Positions 1 through 5,549 of a stretch of DNA of 6,803 nt are shown in pieces. A program made the translations under genes and the position numbers. Where the stretch lies: assembly GCA_903827735.1 (NCBI GenBank), contig CAIKJM010000614.1, positions 1-6,803 on the forward strand, given 5' to 3'. Every line of letters starts with the position of its first letter. Within the stretch, counting starts at the first letter, position 1. Below the pieces are notes generated by a model. That model saw only the letters and a program-made list of their open reading frames with translations. It was not told the origin of the DNA and ran no database searches. The stretch is from an uncultured Rhodanobacter sp. (GTDB taxonomy: Bacteria > Pseudomonadota > Gammaproteobacteria > Xanthomonadales > Rhodanobacteraceae).

Positions 1-1871
1 ACCTCGCGTGTGTTGTTCAACAAGGCGAGGCTGGGTGCGGTCGCCAGTTCCTCATCCAAGTGCCTGAGGCTCGCGATTGTTCGGTGCAGCTCGGCCACCT
101 CGGCCGCTGGTGGCAGCTGATCGGCTTGCGGTAGTTTCGTTCCAAGGTAGCAGAGATCGGATCCGACTTGCCGACGAGATTGGCGAAGGTTGGCCACCTC
201 TTCTTCGGTCAGGGGCGGCTGATGCTCTTCGCCAATGGTGACCTCATCGTCAAACCAGCCGTGCTCGGCTGCGCCTTGGAGCAGAAGCTCGGCTGCTTTT
301 TGAGCACGAAGCTTTTCACCATCCAAGGTGATCTCGCCCAGCTGTGCCATGGCGATGACATCCACCTTCGCATCGAGTTCGGCAAGCTCGTGATGGACGC
401 GATCAATGGCCGTGTGCAACGTCGCGATCGCCTGCTCCGTCGCTGGGACGTTGAGTTGGGAGACTTGATGCTGGATGGCTTCGATGGAAGCCTGGAACTG
501 GCGAACACCTTCACGGTCGGTCGCCAAGAGGGCAACGGTCAGGGGCCTGACTTCATCCGGAAGCTTGGCCTGCAAAACTTCCAGTGCCGGTTCACCGCGG
601 GACGTCACCAAAACCCGTCGCCCGGTCGCCAGGTAGTGGCAGATGACGTTGGCGATTGTGTGGGTCTTTCCCGTGCCGGGGGGCCCTTGAACAGTCACGC
701 CTGGCGCGTGCTCAAGGCGCTCGATGATGGTGACCTGTTCGTCGTTGTGCGGCAAAGGGAAGTAAAGCTCCTGGATGGGTCCACTTCCATGATTCCGGCC
801 TCCACTCGAAAGTCCGCGGAAGCCACCCGGAACGGGCTCGATTGGCTCATCAGACGGAGGCGTGACCAGTGCAAGCGGACCGAAGGGGATGGTCTCTGCC
901 GCCTCGACCTTTTGTTTCAGCCGCTTCAAGTCATCCAGCAGAAAATTGTTTTGCCGCGGTCGCGCTACGAGCACCCAGCCATCCGTGACGACAAGGTCAT
1001 CCCCAGGGGGCGGGCACGTCTGGCCGAGGGAAAGAATTTCTCGGTAGCTCCCATTGGAATGAAGGTTTCCCGCAATCAGCTTCATGACCGGGCTGTATGA
1101 CGAAACATCGAAGGGAGAAAATCCGTTCGCTCCCGGGCGGGCAAGTTGGGATTTGGCGGCCAATTCAGTCTCAGCAGTTCCAGGAACCTGGGCGAGAACA
1201 AACGCATCCAGCTCCAACCGGACGTCTGTCTCGCGGGGGCGCAGCTCGATGGCCATGGTTTGCTTATCGATGCTGATTTCGACCGCCTGTGTCAGCAGCG
1301 GGTATTCAAATGCCGACGTGCTTCCGTCAGAAGGGATCAACCAGGAAGTAACACCCACACCCCAGACTAGCTCTTGTGGTTTGCCGGTTTCCTCCGCTTC
1401 GATTTGGTGTTTGAGGGCAAAGAACTGGCCGTAGACGTCGATGGACTGCCTGCGAGGCTTTTCACGTTCGGCCCATCTGGTCCAGTGCGCGCTGTATTCG
1501 TCGAACGCCACCGCGACCAACCGCCTAAACGCTTCTGGATCGGCTTTCGGATCGCCTTCAAGGTCCGCTTCGACTTCCGCGGCATTCAGCGAGGGCGGTT
1601 TTCCGTAAGGGTCATAGGCGGCGGAAATGAAATGGTAGATCGGGGCTGGCACGACCGGCGCATCTTGGGATTCAAGTCGCTCCACCCGAAGCCAGACGTG
1701 ATCACCCTGGACCTCTACATTGAATGAGATTCCGGGCAACGAAGAAAGGTCAGCAGGAAAATAGCGCAGCCCTTTGTGCGCGGAGAGCCTGAACCCTTCC
1801 GGCTTAACGATCTTTGCTTGTTCCTGGATATAGTCGAGGAGCCCGACCAGCAAATCTTTCGCAGCCTGCAC
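1..1871 (-). CDS. Large SF1 (DNA2/NAM7/UPF1-like) helicase/ATPase, N-terminal ~623 residues, C-terminus beyond left edge
   Basis: One reading frame stays open on the minus strand from about 1919 to the left edge. It encodes an NTP-dependent superfamily 1 helicase. A perfect Walker A, GPPGTGKT, lies at residues 396-403 (about 663-686) and is followed by HTIANVICHYLATGRRVLVT, the helix and strand typical of AAA_11 helicases. Before it lie about 390 residues without a motif I recognise. After it, at roughly residues 450-515, is a charged, Leu/Ala-rich, probably coiled-coil stretch of the sort inserted between motifs I and II in this family. Walker B and motifs III-VI would lie beyond the edge. 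I chose GTG 1871 because AAGGGG (1879-1884) sits 7 nt upstream; TTG 1898 and GTG 1892 are in frame but have no ribosome site, and a TAA closes the frame at about 1921. It is divergent from gajA. Such helicases often occur in defence islands and may carry a C-terminal nuclease. That this one is a defence gene is inference. Confidence 0.85.
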   Translation of the reverse strand, partial: MQAAKDLLVGLLDYIQEQAKIVKPEGFRLSAHKGLRYFPADLSSLPGISFNVEVQGDHVWLRVERLESQDAPVVPAPIYHFISAAYDPYGKPPSLNAAEVEADLEGDPKADPEAFRRLVAVAFDEYSAHWTRWAEREKPRRQSIDVYGQFFALKHQIEAEETGKPQELVWGVGVTSWLIPSDGSTSAFEYPLLTQAVEISIDKQTMAIELRPRETDVRLELDAFVLAQVPGTAETELAAKSQLARPGANGFSPFDVSSYSPVMKLIAGNLHSNGSYREILSLGQTCPPPGDDLVVTDGWVLVARPRQNNFLLDDLKRLKQKVEAAETIPFGPLALVTPPSDEPIEPVPGGFRGLSSGGRNHGSGPIQELYFPLPHNDEQVTIIERLEHAPGVTVQGPPGTGKTHTIANVICHYLATGRRVLVTSRGEPALEVLQAKLPDEVRPLTVALLATDREGVRQFQASIEAIQHQVSQLNVPATEQAIATLHTAIDRVHHELAELDAKVDVIAMAQLGEITLDGEKLRAQKAAELLLQGAAEHGWFDDEVTIGEEHQPPLTEEEVANLRQSRRQVGSDLCYLGTKLPQADQLPPAAEVAELHRTIASLRHLDEELATAPSLALLNNTRE

Positions 1872-1878
1872 CGCCTTT

Positions 1879-1884
1879 CCCCTT
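1879..1884 (-). promoter_or_regulatory. Ribosome binding site deciding the GTG start of the SF1 helicase
   Basis: On the minus strand the purine run GGAAGGGGAAAGG (1874-1886) contains AAGGGG, which lies 7 nt before GTG 1871. The two upstream in-frame starts (TTG 1898, GTG 1892) have no comparable sequence before them, so this site favours the shorter N-terminus. Confidence 0.5.
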
Positions 1885-1997
1885 CCTTGCACGATCAATT
1901 GCCAAGCATGTCGTGTGCCAGCTTACGCTTCGAAGCTACGGAGGTCCAAGCATCGCGCTCCAAGAGTGTCGTGAGCATCTACGCTGTTTTGGTTCGA

Positions 1998-2003
1998 TAT
2001 AGT
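1998..2003 (+). promoter_or_regulatory. Possible -10 element for gajA-gajB
   Basis: TATAGT differs from the sigma-70 consensus TATAAT at one position and lies about 40 bp before the gajA start, giving a short leader. A TTGACA-like -35 is missing at the normal spacing, so this is a tentative call that would need an activator or a relaxed -35. Confidence 0.25.
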
Positions 2004-2010
2004 GACTGTG

Positions 2011-2024
2011 CGGCCGATCGGCCG
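2011..2024. repeat. Perfect 14-bp palindrome, operator candidate upstream of gajA
   Basis: CGGCCGATCGGCCG equals its own reverse complement and lies 7 bp after the possible -10 and 19 bp before the gajA ATG, about where transcription would start. As RNA it could form a 5-bp GC stem with a GAUC loop just before the ribosome site. A symmetric dimer-binding operator is the simplest functional reading. Symmetry does not extend beyond the 14 bp, and no T tract follows, so it is not an intrinsic terminator. Confidence 0.4.
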
Positions 2025-2043
2025 TTGCAAGCAGGGGTTCAAC

Positions 2044-3828
2044 ATGCGCGTCGCTGATCTTTCTATCAAAAATTATCGGGGCGTCCGCAACGGGCACTTA
2101 CGTTTCAAGTCGCACGTCGTCCTGGTCGGCGGAAACAACACCGGTAAAACGACCGTCATTGAGGCGTTAACCCTCCTGCTTGGCCGAGATCGTCTGATTC
2201 GAGATTTGACGGAGCACGATTTTTTCGGGTCCGACCCGCAACCGGCCGACCGCATGCACTTGGTCGCCACCATTACAGACTTTGATGGCGAAGACCCCAA
2301 CGCTCACCCCGACTGGTTCAGAGATGGGAGGGCGGTGCCAAAGTGGTGGGATGAGAAGACAGGCATGGTTAACGCAACCCAGACCAATGCCAGTTGGCGC
2401 CTGTGTTGCCAAATCGGCGTTCAAGCCTATTTTGATCGGCCTTCGCTGACTGTTGAGGTCGTTCGATATTTTCACGATCACGACGAGCTCATCGACCCGT
2501 TCGACGAAGACACTCCCGTAGGCGTTCCTCCCAAACTCATTCAACAGTTTGGGTTCTTTCTTGTTCGCGCCAGCCGCACTTGGGACCGCGTGCTCTCTTG
2601 GGGCAGCGAGTTGTTCCGCCGAACTTTGCAAGCGGCCGCCGCGCAACCATCTGGCGCTATCCTCGCTCAGCGTGACCGGCTCAGAGCTCCCGAACGGGCA
2701 ATCGAAGATGACCCGCATATTGCTCCACTGATCAACAGCGTGAACGACGAAGTGGCGAGATGCATTGCTGGCTCTCCCAAGCTCACGCTGCGGGTGACTA
2801 ACACCGATAGTCGATCCGTTCTTGACGCCGTGTCGCCTCACTACACGGTGGGCGCAGGCATGAGCGTCCCTGCAGCGCGCCAAGGTAGCGGCCTCATCTC
2901 ATTGCAGGGCCTCTTCCTGCTGCTCGAACTGGGTCGACTGCGCTCGGAAGCCGGAGAAGGTTTCACTATGGCACTGGAAGAGCCAGAGCTTCACTTGCCT
3001 CCGGCGACACAACAGCAACTCGTCCTGCGCGTTCAAGCCCTTTCGTCCCAGACCTTCATCACTACGCATTCCCCAACCATTGCCGCGATGGCGGATCCCA
3101 CATCCGTTCTCATGCTGAGGAACGTTGACGGGACGCTGACTGCGGCCCCTTTCTTGACGGAAAAGCTGGCGAACAATGCAGCCAGCTGGCAGCGGAAGTT
3201 TTATCAGCACAGTCGAGCAGAAGTGATTGATGCGTTGATGCACGCCACCGTGCTCATTCCGGAAGGCCGTTCGGACCATCTGCTTCTGAAAACGATCCTG
3301 CGGCCGCTGATGCTCCGTCAGGAATGGGACGGAGAACATGCTTACTCCTTCGGATTAGATGTCGGCGTTGTTCCGACGGAGGACGCCAAGGTATTGGAAA
3401 TCGCACGAGACTTCTTGCGCATCCACCCCCGGGTTTGCTGCTTGGTGGATGGCGACCGCGAAGGGCATCGTTACTCCCGCGAATTATTGGACTTGAACCA
3501 GCCGGTAATCACAGTCCTTCGCTGGCCTGATGGCTACGAGATTGAAGACGTGATTGGTTGGATTCTGCAAGCAGATGTAACGTCCATTGTTGGCCTGTCG
3601 AGCGACATACCCGCTCTGGACGGCGCCGACCTGGCTGGCGTTATTTCGCACATGAAGGCCAAGAAATGCGATGTGGTGCTTTACGAAGCGGTTGCTGAGG
3701 TCATTTCCGAAAATCAAGCATGTCGAGAACGGGCGTCTGAATTATTCCAAGCGATGACCAGCGCATGCACGGGGGTTGCTAGCGCCCGCTACGTCATGAT
3801 CAATCAGGTCTGGATCTTTCAGCCGTGA
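2044..3828 (+). CDS. gajA: Gabija-type OLD-family ATP-dependent DNA endonuclease (ABC ATPase + TOPRIM)
   Basis: This 594-residue protein is a class 2 OLD nuclease, the nuclease of Gabija anti-phage systems. An N-terminal ABC ATPase is fused to a C-terminal TOPRIM nuclease. In characterised Gabija, GajA assembles into tetramers and nicks DNA when nucleotide levels fall. Visible ATPase motifs are Walker A GGNNTGKTT (29-37), signature QGSGL (280-284), Walker B MALEEPELHL (309-318) and the H-loop TTHSP (340-344). TOPRIM motifs are PEGRSD with E407 and D411, then LVDGDREG with D469 and D471, then YEIEDVI with E499 and E501; lysines at 538-541 are candidates for the catalytic lysine. The length fits GajA, usually about 580 residues. 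ATG 2044 is preferred because AGGGG (2033-2037) lies 6 nt upstream and the protein then begins with the family's usual strand; GTG 2002 is in frame but would add 14 unlikely residues. It overlaps the helicase gene by 4 nt. A lone OLD nuclease is the alternative, but the neighbour argues against that. Confidence 0.93.
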   Translation: MRVADLSIKNYRGVRNGHLRFKSHVVLVGGNNTGKTTVIEALTLLLGRDRLIRDLTEHDFFGSDPQPADRMHLVATITDFDGEDPNAHPDWFRDGRAVPKWWDEKTGMVNATQTNASWRLCCQIGVQAYFDRPSLTVEVVRYFHDHDELIDPFDEDTPVGVPPKLIQQFGFFLVRASRTWDRVLSWGSELFRRTLQAAAAQPSGAILAQRDRLRAPERAIEDDPHIAPLINSVNDEVARCIAGSPKLTLRVTNTDSRSVLDAVSPHYTVGAGMSVPAARQGSGLISLQGLFLLLELGRLRSEAGEGFTMALEEPELHLPPATQQQLVLRVQALSSQTFITTHSPTIAAMADPTSVLMLRNVDGTLTAAPFLTEKLANNAASWQRKFYQHSRAEVIDALMHATVLIPEGRSDHLLLKTILRPLMLRQEWDGEHAYSFGLDVGVVPTEDAKVLEIARDFLRIHPRVCCLVDGDREGHRYSRELLDLNQPVITVLRWPDGYEIEDVIGWILQADVTSIVGLSSDIPALDGADLAGVISHMKAKKCDVVLYEAVAEVISENQACRERASELFQAMTSACTGVASARYVMINQVWIFQP

Positions 3829-5084
3829 CCATCACCGTATTCTCGGGAGGCGCTGGCTGCGGGAAAACCTATCAATTGATGTATAAGTTGGCGGAAACCA
3901 TTGCCGCCACCCCTCCGAAGGCTGGGCAGAAAGTCTTGGCGCTCACATTCATGCACGGCGCCAGGCGCAGGCTGGATGAGCAATTGGCCGCAGTGCCTGG
4001 ACTTGCTCGGCGATACGAATGCACCACGCTGGACAGCTTCGCCTCGCGGATCGTGAGACGGTGGCAATCGTTAGCCATCCAACTGGGCGCGCGGGTCCCA
4101 GCCGAGACCGAATACGATGACATGGTGGCCGTGGCCGCCATCCTCCTAGCCAACCGCGAAGTAGTGCTTTGGGTCAAAACGTCATTCCCCATTCTCGTGC
4201 TCGATGAAGCTCAGGATTTGACGCGGTCCAGGCTCGCAATCGTCCAAAGCCTTGCCACCGAATTAACTTCGCTCATCGCAGCCGATGAATTTCAGTGCTT
4301 GGAACCGGCGCTGCGGCCAAATCCCGCATGGGAATGGTTGAAAGAGCAGAAAGACCACATAGCGCTCGATAAGCCGTTGCGCACCAGTGTTTCGGCACTT
4401 CTCGATGCTGCATCGGCATTGAGAAGCGGACTGCGCATTCAAACGGGGCGTGGATTCTCCATTTCCTGCACGCCTAAACCACCAATGGCGGGGGGTTTCT
4501 TGAACACCTATATCGCGGGCCTTAAAGGACGCGGCTTGGCTGTCATAACGCCAACCTTTAAGAATTACTCGGATAGCGTTGTTGCATGGACCAGCACGCG
4601 ATCAAATGCGAGAGGTCTGGGTCCTTATCCCATCAAATGGGAACAATCTGAGACACGAATGGTGGAGGAAGCGTTGGCGGCAATCACACTTCCCAATAAC
4701 GCAACGCCAGCTCAGGCACGCCATGCGTTGTCCGCCGTAGGAGACATCGCTCTGTCCAGAGATCTTATGACCTGGTTCGATCGGCTGGCACGAACACGAA
4801 ACGCGCCAGTCATCACCAAGGAAGCTCTGGAAGAACGAATACAGATCATTTGTGCAAACCGACGACGGTTCCAGCCCCCGCTCGCCCGTGGAATCAAAGC
4901 CATGTCCGTGCACGGAGCAAAAAATAGGGAGTTCGAAAACGTCGTTGTTTTATGGCCGGCAGCGGTAACCGGAGATGATGACCAAAAACGCCGCCTTCTT
5001 TACAACGCGATCACCAGAGCGAAGTCTGAATGCTTGGTCCTGGTCCAGCTTCAAAAGCATCTAAACGAGCCTCCATTCGCTTAA
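3825..5084 (+). CDS. gajB: Gabija-type UvrD/Rep-like SF1A helicase, compact
   Basis: This is the partner helicase of the OLD nuclease. In known Gabija systems GajB binds GajA, senses DNA ends or single strands and hydrolyses nucleotides, helping release the nuclease from ATP inhibition. The 419 residues hold the SF1A motifs in order: Walker A GGAGCGKT (8-15), Ia ALTFMHGARRRL (39-50), TLDSFA (68-73), Walker B VLDEAQD (to 131), III ADEFQ (153-157), a motif IV-like LDKPLRTS (181-188), V SVHGAKNREFE (361-371) and VI LLYNAITRAK (391-400). GTG 3825 is forced because Walker A starts at residue 8. Its GTGA overlaps the gajA stop and it has no good ribosome site of its own, so translation is probably coupled. 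It is shorter than the roughly 490 residues of the Bacillus GajB, and only about 170 residues separate motifs IV and V, so the 2B-type insertion must be small. Motif V has Asn where UvrD has Gly (HGAKG). Confidence 0.9.
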   Translation: MTITVFSGGAGCGKTYQLMYKLAETIAATPPKAGQKVLALTFMHGARRRLDEQLAAVPGLARRYECTTLDSFASRIVRRWQSLAIQLGARVPAETEYDDMVAVAAILLANREVVLWVKTSFPILVLDEAQDLTRSRLAIVQSLATELTSLIAADEFQCLEPALRPNPAWEWLKEQKDHIALDKPLRTSVSALLDAASALRSGLRIQTGRGFSISCTPKPPMAGGFLNTYIAGLKGRGLAVITPTFKNYSDSVVAWTSTRSNARGLGPYPIKWEQSETRMVEEALAAITLPNNATPAQARHALSAVGDIALSRDLMTWFDRLARTRNAPVITKEALEERIQIICANRRRFQPPLARGIKAMSVHGAKNREFENVVVLWPAAVTGDDDQKRRLLYNAITRAKSECLVLVQLQKHLNEPPFA

Positions 5085-5137
5085 ATGGACCGCTTCGGGC
5101 AGCCTGCCGACCCAGCAAGATGCTGATTCTTTATCGC

Positions 5138-5338
5138 TCAGCTCAATCTGCGTGCCAAATAGAAATGTTGCCGCTCTGCTGGCGATTGCCATGCCTTCAG
5201 CTGCTCTCGCGATTCAGTGATCACCAAATCGGCAATGAGGTCAGCGGCATCGGCATGGCTGTCGAACCGCATGATCGCTGCTTGTTCATCGGTATCGAAC
5301 ACGATGAAGCCTTTCGTTGCTTGTCTTATCTCAAGCAT
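5138..5338 (-). CDS. Small protein of unknown function (66 aa)
   Basis: I do not recognise this gene. It starts at ATG 5338 with a ribosome-site-like AGAGGG just upstream and reads 66 codons to TGA. The protein begins MLEIRQATKGFIVFDTDEQA, which looks like two short strands with a turn, followed by a probable helix (HADAADLIADLVI) and a basic end (HFYLARRLS). There is no signal peptide, membrane segment or known motif. It shares dnaE2's strand and lies 211 bp downstream, so the two could be cotranscribed, and it converges on gajB with a 53-bp gap. The frame stays open for about 40 codons upstream of the ATG, back to a TGA near 5453, but offers no start codon there. It could be the end of a decayed longer gene. 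The plus-strand frames over the same bases are Ser/Ala-rich and look like shadows. Confidence 0.5.
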   Translation of the reverse strand: MLEIRQATKGFIVFDTDEQAAIMRFDSHADAADLIADLVITESREQLKAWQSPAERQHFYLARRLS

Positions 5339-5549
5339 ACCGCCCTCTGCTTCGGGAAGAGTGCTCCGGTCGTCGGTTCCACCGGACGTTTCAGCATCGG
5401 CTTTCGCCTGGACACCTGTCGGATCGGGCCGGACTCGCGGAGCGTCTCAACAATGCTTCATCGCGGGCGTTGTCGGTATCGGCGTCGGCAGCCAGACGCT
5501 GTAGGTCGTTTCCTATACAAATTCGGCAGCCTCGAGCAGGTCACGGTCG
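5339..5549. other. Spacer between dnaE2 and the small ORF, possibly decayed coding sequence
   Basis: This 211-bp stretch has no complete gene I can support. Read on the minus strand it shows protein-like pieces in different frames: FISDRDLLEAAEFV right after the dnaE2 stop and ending at TAG, then NDLQRLAADADTDNARDEAL, then an Asp/Ala/Gly-rich piece that runs in frame into the 66-residue ORF. None has a normal start with a ribosome site. This could be a frameshifted remnant or merely GC-rich DNA with few stops. Confidence 0.25.

Larger units (their letters stand above)
1872..2043. promoter_or_regulatory. Divergent intergenic control region between the SF1 helicase and gajA
   Basis: These 172 bp separate two genes transcribed away from each other, so they must hold or overlap both promoters. 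For the plus strand, TATAGT at 1998-2003 matches five of six -10 bases, but no good -35 hexamer lies 16-18 bp upstream. For the minus strand I see no convincing promoter. Two perfect palindromes, GCTTCGAAGC (1927-1936) and CGGCCGATCGGCCG (2011-2024), are candidate protein-binding sites. No regulator gene is visible in the window. Confidence 0.5.

Noticed and set aside
168..1100. Plus-strand open frame of 310 codons
   Set aside because: It lies opposite the SF1 helicase frame, which carries a perfect Walker A and reads as a normal protein; this one has no motif and is an antisense shadow.
2002..2043. Upstream GTG start for gajA adding 14 residues
   Set aside because: It would overlap the likely -10 and the palindrome and has no ribosome site, while ATG 2044 has AGGGG at good spacing and gives the usual family N-terminus.
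2167..2883. Minus-strand open frame of 238 codons inside gajA
   Set aside because: It is antisense to a gene with clear ATPase and TOPRIM motifs, and its own translation shows no family features.
5095..5110. Hairpin TCGGGCAGCCTGCCGA as a terminator between convergent genes
   Set aside because: The stem is short with a bulge and no T tract follows on either strand, so intrinsic termination is not supported.
5217..5504. Plus-strand open frame of 95 codons opposite the small ORF
   Set aside because: Ser/Ala-rich composition is typical of the antisense of Asp/Ala/Glu-rich coding sequence; the minus-strand frame has the better start and ribosome site.
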